64,000 nt of DNA from Njordibacter sp028825405 (GCF_047730065.1 NZ_CP159829.1:2666001-2730000); one strand, 5' to 3'. Shown: positions 1 through 9,143, counted from the first letter of the stretch. Program-made: numbers and translations. Notes: a model not told the origin generated them from the sequence alone.

Positions 1-1
1 T

Positions 2-2152
2 AACAAACTCGCAGTAGCGAAGGCCTTCACAGCAGCGATTGATTCTGATGTGAAGATTCCTGCTTATGCAGGTGACACAGCAGCTTCTTCTGCTCGCAAT
101 ATGCTTGCTACAGTAGACAAATCAACTAATACAGAGTCATTCGACATCAATACTACTGTTGAAAGTCTAGTTAGTATGGCTGCGCCTGCTGCAGCTGCAG
201 CATACAACTCTGCGGCGGTAGCTCTTGATGCTTCTGCAGTTGCTTATAATACTGCTCAGACTAATGCCGTTGCTTCTATAAAAGCTGCCGTGGCAGCTGC
301 CGAGGCAGTTTCAATGTGGTCTGAAGTCTCAAGTTCCGCTACAGACGGCTATCAAGTCAATATAGACTATGTGGGTAAAATAGATGGTTTAGCGTTTGAT
401 GGAGGCACTGACAAGGGCTACGACCTCGTGCTTGGCTCCAACACCATGATTCCAGGTTTTGAAGAAGGCATCATCGGCATGCAAGCTGGGCAAGACAAAG
501 ATATTACGGTCACCTTCCCAAAAACCTATCACAAGGCTGAACTTGCTGGTAAAGAAGCTGTGTTCACTATTACAGCGAACACGGTTAGAGAATTAATTAT
601 AGATGACGTTGCACTTTTGACTGCCTCCCAGGCGGCGGCAGTGATTGCTACAGTTGATGCAACTGCAGTTTCTAGCGCTTTTGCTGCTTTTGCTGATGCC
701 TCTGCTAAACTAACAACTAGTTCTGCTGCCACATCAAGTATTGATGATGATGCAACTGCTGCAACTACGGCTTCTAATGTTGTTGCAGTAAAAACCTCTG
801 CTGATAATATTTTGGCTAATGCTGCTGTAGTAAAAACTGCTGCTGATAATGCTTTGGCCAAGGCTCTCGCTATTGCTGAACCTATAAAAACTGCTGCATT
901 TGATGCTGCACTCGTTGAATTTGAGACAGCAGCAGTTACTTTTAACGCTGCTGTAGCCACTGCTAAAGTTTCTAAGGCAGCTGCTGAAACTGCATCTGCA
1001 AATGTTACTAATGTTGAACTTGCCACAGCTTTTCAAACTGCAGCGGCAGCGGTTGTAACTGATGCGGCAGCTGTTTCTACTGCTGTTTTAATTGCCTCCA
1101 ATGCATCCGCTAAATTAATAACTACTTCTGCTGCCACATCAAGTATTGTTGATGACGCAACTGCTTCTAATGCTATAGCTCAAACTGCCGCTGCCTCTGC
1201 TGGCGCTGCAACTGACGTTTCTAGTGCTGCTGCAGTAAAAACCTCAGCTGATAATGCTTTGGCTGCTGCTTTAGCTACTGCTGCAGTTGATGCTGCACTC
1301 GTTAAATATGATACTGCTGCGATTGCTTATAATACTGCGTCAGCCAATGCTAAAGTTTCTAAAGCTGCTGCTGATGAAGCTACTGCTGCTTATGCTGGGC
1401 CACAAACCCTGATCGTCACTGCGTCTGGTGGCAACTACGTAATAAGTGATCAAGCGAATAAAGCTTTAACTTTCAAATCTGGCTATACCTATACCTTTGA
1501 TCTCTCAGATGCCAGCCTCAGTGCGCATCCTTTAAGGTTAAGCATAGTCAGCGATGGAACACTTAATAAAGGAAGTGCGTATACAACTGGAGTAACAGTT
1601 ACTGGCACCCAAGGGCAGGCTGGGGCATCAATTGCAATTGTGGTAACCGACTCCACCCCGGGCAATCTTTACTACTATTGTTCCAACCATGCCGGAATGG
1701 GTGCGGCCATTGGAGTTTCTGAGTACAACTTAAATGATGTTGCACTTGCTACTGCATCTCAAACTGCAGCTGCTATTGCTGTAACTGATGCAGCAGCTGT
1801 TTCTGCTGCTGCGTTAGATGCTTCTAATGCGGCTGCAAAATTAACAACAACTTCCGCTGCCACATCAAGTACTGCTGATGATGCAACCGCTTCTAAAGCT
1901 ATTGCGGAAACTGCTGCTGTCACTACTTCTGCTGCTACCGCCTCTTCCACTGTTGCTGCAATGAAAATTACTGCAGATGCTGCTTTAGATAATTCTACAA
2001 AAGCTAGTACAGCAGCTTCTAAAGGATTAACGAATGAGTACATTTTGGGTGGCTCAGGAATTGAAACTGAAACAGTCACTAATATGCTTGAACTTGTTGG
2101 AATTAATGATAGAGAGACTCAATCGTCTCATGATTTTGGATGGATTTTATAA
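2..2152 (+). CDS. Ala-rich DUF4214-type surface protein with FKBP and cupredoxin inserts (5' partial)
   Basis: The frame is open to the left edge, so the true start lies outside the window. The first residues read NKLAVAKAFTAAI, which resembles the segment that follows DUF4214 domains in large bacterial surface proteins. Three long Ala/Thr/Ser-rich repeats begin near 602, 1010 and 1733, each opening with a (N/D)DVALATASQ-like motif. Two globular domains interrupt them. About 344-590 matches the trigger-factor type FKBP peptidyl-prolyl isomerase (IDYVGKIDG, IPGFEEGIIGM, VTFPKTYH). About 1391-1722 is cupredoxin-like, with a His in SAHPL and the C-x-x-H-x-x-x-M pattern in YYYCSNHAGMG, a complete type-1 copper ligand set. 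The protein is probably secreted or cell-surface, but no export signal is visible because the N-terminus is missing. The function is unknown; the domain calls are firm and the surface role is inference. Confidence 0.85.
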   Translation, partial: NKLAVAKAFTAAIDSDVKIPAYAGDTAASSARNMLATVDKSTNTESFDINTTVESLVSMAAPAAAAAYNSAAVALDASAVAYNTAQTNAVASIKAAVAAAEAVSMWSEVSSSATDGYQVNIDYVGKIDGLAFDGGTDKGYDLVLGSNTMIPGFEEGIIGMQAGQDKDITVTFPKTYHKAELAGKEAVFTITANTVRELIIDDVALLTASQAAAVIATVDATAVSSAFAAFADASAKLTTSSAATSSIDDDATAATTASNVVAVKTSADNILANAAVVKTAADNALAKALAIAEPIKTAAFDAALVEFETAAVTFNAAVATAKVSKAAAETASANVTNVELATAFQTAAAAVVTDAAAVSTAVLIASNASAKLITTSAATSSIVDDATASNAIAQTAAASAGAATDVSSAAAVKTSADNALAAALATAAVDAALVKYDTAAIAYNTASANAKVSKAAADEATAAYAGPQTLIVTASGGNYVISDQANKALTFKSGYTYTFDLSDASLSAHPLRLSIVSDGTLNKGSAYTTGVTVTGTQGQAGASIAIVVTDSTPGNLYYYCSNHAGMGAAIGVSEYNLNDVALATASQTAAAIAVTDAAAVSAAALDASNAAAKLTTTSAATSSTADDATASKAIAETAAVTTSAATASSTVAAMKITADAALDNSTKASTAASKGLTNEYILGGSGIETETVTNMLELVGINDRETQSSHDFGWIL

Positions 2153-2615
2153 CCTCTTCTCCAATTTAGATTTGATTTGACCTGACTTTGCGGCTCAAAA
2201 ATAAAATGGCATCACAATTAAGCTAGTCAGACTTTTCAATCACCCAAAGGTCTTTAAACAATCATAGGTGAAAAAACCCTGATAGAAAAATTGAGGATTT
2301 CGGTGGATATAGAAAAATATAATAATTCCTGTCTATGACTCATCAACCATATAAAAAGTCGCAACCAAGTCAAAATTAAAGCCCAAAAAGCAAGGTTGGG
2401 GAATCAGGACATGCTCGAAAAGCCTAAAGATATGCTCTCATATCAGTAGATTATGTATAGTTTGGGGAGAATTAGTGATGTTATGAGAGGCCCCAGACTC
2501 AATCTTAAACCACTGATTCAACAGCGAAAGTGATATTTTTTTAATGTTAGGGTGGCTATGTTACCTTAGTAATTAAGGTTTTAGACACTGATACTCAGTC
2601 AAACCAGATGAACAA
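2153..2615. other. intergenic, 463 bp
   Basis: This AT-rich gap separates the Ala-rich gene from the RTX/DUF4214 gene. I see no gene, tRNA or convincing terminator in it. The promoter of the next gene should lie in its right half, but no clear -35/-10 pair stands out. Confidence 0.5.
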
Positions 2616-3452
2616 GTGAGGAGTATTTATATTTCAATCATTAATGGATCAAGTGGTGATGATACTCTAAATGGCACATCCAAGGATGATGAGGTTTTTG
2701 GGTCCGCTGGAAATGATACTATTTTTGGCCATCAAGGTAATGATACTCTAATAGGGGGACAAGGGGACGACTACTTGCATGGGGGTCTGGGCAACGACAG
2801 CCTGCGTAGTGGTTTTGGGGAAGACTTACTATATGGTAATGAGGGTAATGATTTGTTCTACCCTAGCTATGGATCTGACTCTATTTATGGAGGACCAGGT
2901 CTCGATCAGGTTATTTATGAATCTGTCATGGCTCAACACAACTTAGTCAACATTAGCCCTGCTCACTGGAAACTTAGTGAATCTGGATATACGAGCACTG
3001 ATCATTTACAAGACATAGAACGTGTGCAGTTTGTTGATAAATCAGTTGCCTTGGACATCAATACTGGCGACGTGGGTGGTAGTTGTTACCGTCTCTATAA
3101 AGCGGCCTTTAATCGATCACCAGATCATAGTGGTTTAGGCTTTTGGATTGACCAAATGGACATGGGAATGCAGCTTTCTGAAGTGTCTTCTAGATTTATC
3201 GATTCACACGAGTTTAAGGTCCTCTATGGGGACAGCCCTTCTAATAATATCTTCCTAACTAACGTCTATACGAATGTTTTAGGTAGAGAGCCTGATTCTG
3301 GTGGCTTTAATTGGTGGTTAGCTGAACTAGAAAATAATGTTACAAAAACTTGGACAAAAGTCTTAATGGACTTTTCAGAAAGTCCTGAAAACCGAGAAGG
3401 TGTATTGGCTTTAATTGCTAATGGTGTTGAATATGATATTTGGATTGCCTAG
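2616..3452 (+). CDS. RTX repeat protein with C-terminal DUF4214 module
   Basis: Residues about 8-100 carry repeated GGxGxD-type nonapeptides (GSSGDDTLNG, GNDTIFGHQGNDTLIGGQGDD), the calcium-binding RTX repeats of type I secreted proteins. Residues about 150-278 are a DUF4214 module (GGSCYRLYKAAFNRSP, NVLGREPDSGGFNWW) ending in YDIWIA. A negative residue followed by hydrophobic ones at the extreme C-terminus fits a type I secretion signal. The start is uncertain: GTG at 2616 is the only early start codon in frame, and the GAGGAG immediately behind it could instead serve a later non-ATG start. An ATG at 2608 in another frame stops after three codons. The module is a diverged paralogue of those in the 3684 and 7736 genes. 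No catalytic domain is visible. Confidence 0.8.
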   Translation: MRSIYISIINGSSGDDTLNGTSKDDEVFGSAGNDTIFGHQGNDTLIGGQGDDYLHGGLGNDSLRSGFGEDLLYGNEGNDLFYPSYGSDSIYGGPGLDQVIYESVMAQHNLVNISPAHWKLSESGYTSTDHLQDIERVQFVDKSVALDINTGDVGGSCYRLYKAAFNRSPDHSGLGFWIDQMDMGMQLSEVSSRFIDSHEFKVLYGDSPSNNIFLTNVYTNVLGREPDSGGFNWWLAELENNVTKTWTKVLMDFSESPENREGVLALIANGVEYDIWIA

Positions 3453-3528
3453 TTTAGATGGTAATCCCCTGTAAAATAACTGAGGTCAAAAGTAGAATTT
3501 CTTTGTAAACTGTGCGAAGGAAACCCGC

Positions 3529-3650
3529 ACGAAGAAACCATGATATTCGGACGGCCAAATACTGGCTATCAACAGGCAACCTGAACATGGTGTGCCTATC
3601 CTGGAGCTATGCCATCAGCATGGCATGAGCAACGCGTCATTTTATATAAA
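3529..3650 (+). pseudogene. relic of IS3-family transposase OrfA
   Basis: The frame reads KKP*YSDGQILAINRQ, then PILELCHQHGMSNASFY. This is the N-terminal helix-turn-helix of IS3-family OrfA (usual form KKSRYSEEQI, ELCRKHGMSDATFY). The ATG has become ACG and an Arg codon has become TGA, and nothing of OrfA continues after about 3650. No inverted repeats or OrfB are visible. It is a dead remnant lying directly before the protease gene, and so evidence of past IS activity here. Confidence 0.7.
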
Positions 3651-3683
3651 TATTTACAAATCTCAGGATGAAAAGCTAAATCA

Positions 3684-5393
3684 ATGAGTGCTGATAGTTT
3701 AAATAAACAAACCTACTTAGTATCAGGCCAACAGACTGAACTGACAACGGCTTCTGGAAAATGGTACGTTGACGCACTATTTAATAACAAGTACGGTCAA
3801 CCACTAAGGTGGATTAGCGATCCATATCTGACCGAGGAATACTCGGTAAACGCTTCTACAGTTATCAGTTATAGTTTTCCAGGATTGAACCAATCCTCTG
3901 CTTTTTTTAACTATACAGATGATGTTGGAGAAATTACTGCCACAGCATTCACTTCCCAGCAGGCTATAGACACTCGCAGTGCGCTTGAGGAAATAAGTAA
4001 ATACATAAACGTTACATTTGTTGAAGTTACAGAAGCAGAGGACAACGTTGGCACCATCCGATTTGGTATCAACACTATTACAGATGAAGCCGGCAATTAT
4101 AGGGCGGGTATTGTAGCAACTGCTGATCCACCGAGCAGTTTACCAAGAGGCGGAGATGTTTGGTTCAATAAACAATTTTCAACAAGTGGGAACTTTGCCA
4201 AAGGACTAGTTTCTGGTTCAGAAACTGGGGTTGCAGATGTTACAGTTCTTTATCATGAAATCTTCCACGCTTTAGGACTCGAACATCCTAATGATAATAA
4301 AAATATCCTGTTTCAAGAGGATAAAAACGATCGTGAACATACTGTTATGGCTGGGGAATACTCTATTGAAGGTCTGCCATCCTACTACTTTAATGGAACT
4401 GACTATTCAGTTGCTGCGACACCAATGGTTTATGATATTGCTCCACTGCAACATTTATATGGCGCAAATCCACTTTATAATATGGGTGATACCACCCATG
4501 TCTTTGATCCTGAAACACCGTTTGTACAAACACTGTGGGATGCATCTGGGGAGGATACGCTAGATTTCAGTAATTTTAGCAAGAACAATGACATTAACCT
4601 AAATGGTGGGACAAATTCGACTGCTGAAGGAAACAGTAATTGGTCCCAAAAAAATATTTTAGGCTTGGCATATGGTATTGAGATTGAAAATGCTTATGGT
4701 GGTTCTGGATCTGATACATTAACTGGAAATTCCCTTGGCAATATTCTCAAAGGTAATTCTGGAGATGATATTATTTTTGGCAATGCGGGTGACGATACCA
4801 TCTTTGCAGATGGTGGCTCTGACACTATTAATGGAGGAACTGGTTTAGACACCATTAAGTACACCCTTACACAGGCCAATTACACGCTAGCTTTGGGCGA
4901 AAGTAGCTCTACAGTGACAGAGATAAGCACCGGCGCTAACGATAGCTTTAGCACCATTGAACGGGTTGTATTTTCTGATAAAGCGGTTGCGCTTGATATT
5001 GGCAGTGGCGAAGTAGGTGGCAGTTGCTATCGCATTTATAAGGCGGCGTTTAACCGCACACCGGATGAAGGTGGTTTAGGATATTGGATAGGACAGATGG
5101 ATTTAGGCAAGACCCTAGTAGAGGTATCAGCGGGGTTTATTGACTCTGATGAATTTAGAGCTTCCTACGGCACTAGTCCGAGTAATGGCGAGTTTCTCAC
5201 TAAGGTGTATAACAACGTACTTGGTCGCGACCCTGACAGTGGTGGCTATGATTGGTGGGTGGATCAATTGGCCAATAACCCAGAAAAAACTTGGGACAAA
5301 GTGATGGCAGACTTTTCTGAAGGCACAGAAAACCAAGCTAATGTCTTAGAGCTGATTGGGAATGGGGTACAGTACGACTTGTGGGTAGCCTAG
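3684..5393 (+). CDS. M10-family (serralysin-like) metalloprotease with RTX repeats and DUF4214 C-terminus
   Basis: This is a secreted zinc endopeptidase. The motif HEIFHALGLEH at residues about 191-201 is the metzincin site HExxHxxGxxH, and the Met-turn appears as TPMVYD near residue 247. The following APLQHLYGANPLYNMGDT is typical of serralysins. RTX repeats lie at about 338-390 (GNSGDDIIFGNAGDDTIF). A DUF4214 module fills about 430-569 and ends in YDLWVA. There is no N-terminal signal peptide, which fits type I secretion through a C-terminal signal. The C-terminal 210 residues are nearly identical to those of the convergent 7736 gene. No type I secretion ABC/MFP/TolC genes are in the window. 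The protease assignment is strong; its substrate is unknown. Confidence 0.93.
   Translation: MSADSLNKQTYLVSGQQTELTTASGKWYVDALFNNKYGQPLRWISDPYLTEEYSVNASTVISYSFPGLNQSSAFFNYTDDVGEITATAFTSQQAIDTRSALEEISKYINVTFVEVTEAEDNVGTIRFGINTITDEAGNYRAGIVATADPPSSLPRGGDVWFNKQFSTSGNFAKGLVSGSETGVADVTVLYHEIFHALGLEHPNDNKNILFQEDKNDREHTVMAGEYSIEGLPSYYFNGTDYSVAATPMVYDIAPLQHLYGANPLYNMGDTTHVFDPETPFVQTLWDASGEDTLDFSNFSKNNDINLNGGTNSTAEGNSNWSQKNILGLAYGIEIENAYGGSGSDTLTGNSLGNILKGNSGDDIIFGNAGDDTIFADGGSDTINGGTGLDTIKYTLTQANYTLALGESSSTVTEISTGANDSFSTIERVVFSDKAVALDIGSGEVGGSCYRIYKAAFNRTPDEGGLGYWIGQMDLGKTLVEVSAGFIDSDEFRASYGTSPSNGEFLTKVYNNVLGRDPDSGGYDWWVDQLANNPEKTWDKVMADFSEGTENQANVLELIGNGVQYDLWVA
4753..5393 (+). repeat. RTX-DUF4214 module, copy A of a 640-bp inverted repeat
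   Basis: From GGTAATTCTGGAGATGAT to the stop codon, this segment matches the reverse complement of 6237-6878 with very few amino-acid changes. Only four substitutions occur in the last 130 residues (R/K, S/N, S/T, D/E). The arms are separated by about 0.85 kb. Confidence 0.9.
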
Positions 5394-5410
5394 GCTTCGC
5401 ACTCCTACTA

Positions 5411-5453
5411 GAATAGTTATTAGCACACGATTAGCTGTATCTCATAACTATTC
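5411..5453. terminator. possible bidirectional terminator between convergent genes
   Basis: GAATAGTTAT at 5411-5420 pairs with ATAACTATTC at 5444-5453 across a 23-nt loop. It sits between the convergent stop codons at 5393 and 5483. It is AU-rich with a long loop and no strong T tract, so this is a weak call. Confidence 0.3.
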
Positions 5454-5482
5454 ATTTATTGGACTAGGTGACCCAGTAAAAA

Positions 5483-6088
5483 CTATTCCCAACTATCAAC
5501 GTCCTTTTGAATGCTAGAAAATTCTTTAACGCCATCAATCAAACAATATTCCATAACGTCACCAACTACTGTCCCACTTAGCTTAGCTCGATTAAAATAA
5601 GCCTGGAGTTTACCTTCCTGATCTTTAGTTACAGATTTAGAATTCGCAATCCAGTAAATAACATGAACAAGCGCTTCTTTATGCTTTTTATCTAGCCTAA
5701 GTATGTTGGCCAATTCTTTACTAACTCCGGCATCGAGGGCTGTTGACTCTGCCCCACTTTTACCCTCATTAGTCGCAAATTTACCAAAAAGACTCTTTTG
5801 CTGCTGAAGGAGCCCCCAGGCCTTTGCATTGTTCTTTTCGCGCATGGCAAGTTTAGCTTCAGCACCTTTTTCAGTGGCTAATAGTAAATAGTCTTCACCT
5901 GCTTCCACATCAGACACATGTTTCTTATTGGCAACGTCTTGTAGTTCTTTAGTAGCATGGGGTTCGTGCTGCTTATCTTTTTGCTGAGATTGTTGAGGAT
6001 CCTTTTGTGCTGCCATATATTCTTTCAAGCTTTTCCACAAAAGAGTTAGTACCACAACAACAACCAAGATATAAAAAAATTCATTCAT
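5483..6088 (-). CDS. membrane-anchored hypothetical protein
   Basis: The N-terminus (MNEFFYILVVVVVLTLLW) is one transmembrane segment. A Gln/Lys/Asp-rich linker follows (about 30-60), then a soluble, probably helical domain of about 140 residues. I recognise no family. The charge pattern suggests an inner-membrane protein with a cytoplasmic or periplasmic tail. It lies between the two arms of the DUF4214 inverted repeat but shares nothing with either. A functional link to the RTX proteins cannot be argued from sequence. Confidence 0.7.
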   Translation of the reverse strand: MNEFFYILVVVVVLTLLWKSLKEYMAAQKDPQQSQQKDKQHEPHATKELQDVANKKHVSDVEAGEDYLLLATEKGAEAKLAMREKNNAKAWGLLQQQKSLFGKFATNEGKSGAESTALDAGVSKELANILRLDKKHKEALVHVIYWIANSKSVTKDQEGKLQAYFNRAKLSGTVVGDVMEYCLIDGVKEFSSIQKDVDSWE

Positions 6089-6236
6089 AATAATTAAGAT
6101 CCATAATAAGTTCGCCAGAGGCTATTGTAATTTGGATAACAAAAGTTATCCACAACAACAACTTTCCCGATTTATATTTTCCTAATAATTAATGTGAACA
6201 GTTCATAATATTCTAGTTTACTTATTCCTAGCAAGC

Positions 6237-6878
6237 CTAAGCTACCCATAGATCATACTGAACACCATTACCAATCAGCTCTAAGACATTAGCCTGGTTT
6301 TCTGTGCCTTCAGAAAAGTCTGCCATCACTTTCTCCCAAGTTTTTTCTGGGTTATTGGCCAATTGATCCACCCACCAATCATAGCCACCGCTATCAGGGT
6401 CGCGACCAAGTACGTTGTTATAAACTTTAGTGAGAAATTCGCCATTGGTAGGATTGGTGCCGTATGAAGCTTTAAATTCATCTGAATCAATAAAACCCGC
6501 CGATACTTCCACCAAAGTCTTACCTAAGTCCATCTGCCCTATCCAATATCCTAAACCACCTTCATCAGGTGTGCGATTAAATGCCGCCTTATAAATACGG
6601 TAACAACTACCACCTACCTCGCCACTACCAATATCGAGTGCAACCGCCTTATCAGAAAATACGACCCTCTCTACGGCACTGAGGCTGTCATTAGTGCCTG
6701 TGCTTATCTCTTTCACAGAAGAACTACTCTCACCCAAAGCTAGTGTGTAATTGTCTTGTGAGAGGGCGTATTTGATCGTGTCTAACCCGGTTCCACCATT
6801 AATAGTGTCAGAACCGCCATCTGCAAAGATAGTGTCATTGCCTGCATTGCCATAGATAGTATTGTCCCCATTATTGCC
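6237..6878 (-). repeat. RTX-DUF4214 module, copy B of the 640-bp inverted repeat
   Basis: This is the 3' part of the minus-strand RTX/DUF4214 gene and matches 4753-5393 in inverted orientation. Identity is high at nucleotide as well as protein level, for example over the GGSCYRIYKAAFNRTP coding stretch, which suggests recent duplication or ongoing gene conversion. Confidence 0.9.
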
Positions 6879-7736
6879 AGTAATAGTATTGTTAAGCTCA
6901 TTTCCATATAGCTGAACTGCTAGCACTGTCTCTGTAACGCTTTCAAGGCCTGTGTATGTTGAAAAAACATATGGCGTTTCTGTGGAAAATAATGCCTGAA
7001 TTAATGTTTTGTCAGGTATAGAATAAACTTTAGCAAATGTATCCAAGTAAAGCTGGTGTGCCAGAGGCAGTTTGTCTGCAATATCAGATGCTGTTCTAAG
7101 GGTAAATTCTTTATTGTTGTAAGATTTATCGACAAATTCAACGTATTCCCATTCAGCTAAAACCAGCCAGTATGAAAATTCTGTCACTATCGTTTTCATA
7201 TACGTTTCGGGATGGCTATCAATCAGAAATGCATAAGATGAAACATCATAATAGCCACCATCAATTGCTTGTTGCATGGCTAGATTAATTGATGACGAAG
7301 AATCTGCCCATTTCCACTCTGGAAATATAAGGTTAAATCCTATGGTCGTTATAGTGTGCAACAAATGCTCTATAACTTCATTTGTTTGAGATGCAGCAGT
7401 CCTTGACGTGGTTTCCCAAATATAATCAGTCAGGTTGTCTCGGTAATTGCCATTGGATGGTATAGATGGAATATTTATACCTCCGCCATAGTATGCAGGG
7501 CTTTCGACCCCAACTCTTTGGTATACATAATTACTTTGTAGGGTTTCTTTAACAGTAGTCCTCATCTCAATATCTATGAAAGCATTCATAGCAAGCATAG
7601 CTTCATATGTAGCTGCAACTTTTCGTATAAACGAATTTGAAATGTCATCTAATACGAAAATACGTAAGCCATGGCTGTCGATATATCGATTAAACGGCAT
7701 GTAAAATGTGTCTTCTATAACCGTAAGATCGGCCAT
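6237..7736 (-). CDS. secreted RTX/DUF4214 protein with unrecognised N-terminal domain
   Basis: Residues about 1-280 form a domain I do not recognise; it has no metzincin HExxH motif. Residues about 285-325 are RTX repeats (GNNGDNTIYGNAGNDTIF) and about 365-499 the DUF4214 module ending YDLWVA. The whole C-terminal 210 residues match the protease gene at 3684-5393, so the two proteins share a secretion and anchoring module but carry different heads. No N-terminal signal peptide is seen, which fits type I export. The start ATG at 7736 has an upstream AAGG. It could be an adhesin, enzyme or protease partner; the sequence does not decide. Confidence 0.85.
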   Translation of the reverse strand: MADLTVIEDTFYMPFNRYIDSHGLRIFVLDDISNSFIRKVAATYEAMLAMNAFIDIEMRTTVKETLQSNYVYQRVGVESPAYYGGGINIPSIPSNGNYRDNLTDYIWETTSRTAASQTNEVIEHLLHTITTIGFNLIFPEWKWADSSSSINLAMQQAIDGGYYDVSSYAFLIDSHPETYMKTIVTEFSYWLVLAEWEYVEFVDKSYNNKEFTLRTASDIADKLPLAHQLYLDTFAKVYSIPDKTLIQALFSTETPYVFSTYTGLESVTETVLAVQLYGNELNNTITGNNGDNTIYGNAGNDTIFADGGSDTINGGTGLDTIKYALSQDNYTLALGESSSSVKEISTGTNDSLSAVERVVFSDKAVALDIGSGEVGGSCYRIYKAAFNRTPDEGGLGYWIGQMDLGKTLVEVSAGFIDSDEFKASYGTNPTNGEFLTKVYNNVLGRDPDSGGYDWWVDQLANNPEKTWEKVMADFSEGTENQANVLELIGNGVQYDLWVA

Positions 7737-8072
7737 CTGATATACCTTATATGGATTGGGTAGTTGTAATGCTTGAACAATCTATGTGAGTACCCTAGAT
7801 TGAGTGAATAATTCTATATCTAAGACCTCAAGTCATTAATAATATTATAATTAATCGACGACCTTATTTATAGCATCGGTGCTTTTTAATTACTTTATTA
7901 AAAACATTATTGAGTCTTATTATGAATAGACACCTACGCAGAAATGCCTACTGGATGGAGGCTTTATTGATTCTATTACATAAGAAATTAGAGCAACACA
8001 CCAGAAACCTAGCGGTAAAGTACACATTAATATAAACTTAAGAGCGATAATGTAGCTATTAAGGGTGTATTA
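7737..8072. other. intergenic, 336 bp, divergent promoters expected
   Basis: This AT-rich spacer lies between the minus-strand RTX gene and a plus-strand winged-helix gene, so it must hold promoters for both. I see no gene, tRNA or clear operator. Confidence 0.45.
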
Positions 8073-8363
8073 ATGCACGAGTCAAATATACAAAAGTTTG
8101 CTAAAATGATGCAAGTTATCCGAGGCATGGAAGCAGACATAGGTATAGGAAGCTTGAGCAAGACCGATAAGGCAGTGTTCACAAGTATTGCTGACCTGAT
8201 CTCTCTCAGCGGCAAAGAAGTTGATGTCAAAGACATCGCACTGCATCCCGATTTGATCAGCATGCCAATGCCAACTTTATATAAGTGCTTACGCGATTTA
8301 CAAAACAATGGGTTACTAGAAAGGGTTGGTCATAGGAGGTCAGGCCTGTACAAGCTAGCCTGA
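8073..8363 (+). CDS. small winged-helix DNA-binding protein
   Basis: This 96-residue protein has the layout of a winged helix-turn-helix. A helix carrying DKAVFTSIADLISL is followed by a recognition region (MPMPTLYKCLRDLQNNGLL) and then a short hairpin wing (ERVGHRRSGLYKL). This resembles MarR/PadR-like or phage-type regulators, but no named family is certain. The ribosome site AAGGG lies 8 nt before the ATG. It is followed convergently by a membrane protein gene. It could regulate the divergent RTX gene at 7736, since they share an upstream region; that is inference. Confidence 0.75.
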   Translation: MHESNIQKFAKMMQVIRGMEADIGIGSLSKTDKAVFTSIADLISLSGKEVDVKDIALHPDLISMPMPTLYKCLRDLQNNGLLERVGHRRSGLYKLA

Positions 8364-8369
8364 CTAAGG

Positions 8370-8942
8370 CTAAAGATTTATTTTAACTTTTGTGAGTCCA
8401 ATCGCTTTCACTATAAGCAGAGCAATAAAGAACAGCGCTAGGGTTCCTAGTACATCTCCCACCATATAAGACAGCATAGTTTGAAGTGCATTCTCAGGTA
8501 ATATTTGTGACTGCAAGACAATGTTGTGCAGCACCGAATTAAACACAGAAGATACAAAAGCAACGAGCAGCAAAGAGCGCCATAGGTTCTTGCTCTTCAT
8601 ATTCTTCATCTTATACATGTCCAAACCACATAGCTTAAACAGCTCAAATGACGCATAGCAAACAATAGCGGTAATGAAAATAACCGTAGGATCAGCGCTG
8701 CCACGAATCAACAAATCAGCAAAAATAGTAGCAAAGAACAGATAAGGAATAGACCACACACCATACAGCCAAGTGACAATGACTCGCACACCATGTGGCA
8801 AAAAGAGTAATGTGGCGAAAGGTGTGATTTCTGGAAGGTACGTATGTTGGATCGGATCAATAACCGCAACTACAATTGAAGTACTCGCTATAAATGCAAG
8901 CAAAACTATACTAAAAGCCACTAGATGGGATTTAACGTCCAT
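8370..8942 (-). CDS. integral membrane protein, MASE1-like
   Basis: Five or six hydrophobic segments cover most of its 190 residues (about 8-30, 40-60, 62-78, 86-105, 123-142, 160-182). The PFATLLFLPHGVRV pattern recalls the membrane-embedded sensory MASE1 type, but no signalling output domain follows. It ends 6 nt from the convergent winged-helix gene. Function is unknown; the membrane location is clear. Confidence 0.75.
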   Translation of the reverse strand: MDVKSHLVAFSIVLLAFIASTSIVVAVIDPIQHTYLPEITPFATLLFLPHGVRVIVTWLYGVWSIPYLFFATIFADLLIRGSADPTVIFITAIVCYASFELFKLCGLDMYKMKNMKSKNLWRSLLLVAFVSSVFNSVLHNIVLQSQILPENALQTMLSYMVGDVLGTLALFFIALLIVKAIGLTKVKINL

Positions 8943-9030
8943 GCTTTATCTCTATCACTTTTGCTAAAGTATATTAGGCTGAAGGAATAATATCCACTTA
9001 GCTCTATAATTTCAGATTATTTACTATAAA

Positions 9031-9080
9031 TTGACAAAAAGACTATTGAATTTTTTATTATATAATTTTATAGTTGTCAA
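9031..9080 (+). promoter_or_regulatory. candidate promoter/operator of the Ala-rich DUF4214 gene
   Basis: A consensus TTGACA at 9031 is followed 19 nt later by TATTAT at 9056. The same region holds an inverted repeat, TTGACAA (9031-9037) and TTGTCAA (9074-9080), in a very AT-rich setting about 70-110 bp before the gene. The spacing is longer than ideal, so this is a candidate only. Confidence 0.35.
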
Positions 9081-9143
9081 AATAAGGGAAAACTAATTAA
9101 TGCTAAATAACATAAAATAACTAACACGATAAGGTGGGTCACG

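Noticed and set aside
529..1026. Long Ala-rich open frame on the minus strand inside the left-edge gene
   Set aside because: It is the antisense shadow of GCT/GCA-rich repeats. The plus strand carries recognisable FKBP and cupredoxin domains, so the minus frame is not a gene. The same applies to 1759-2079 and 9554-9937.
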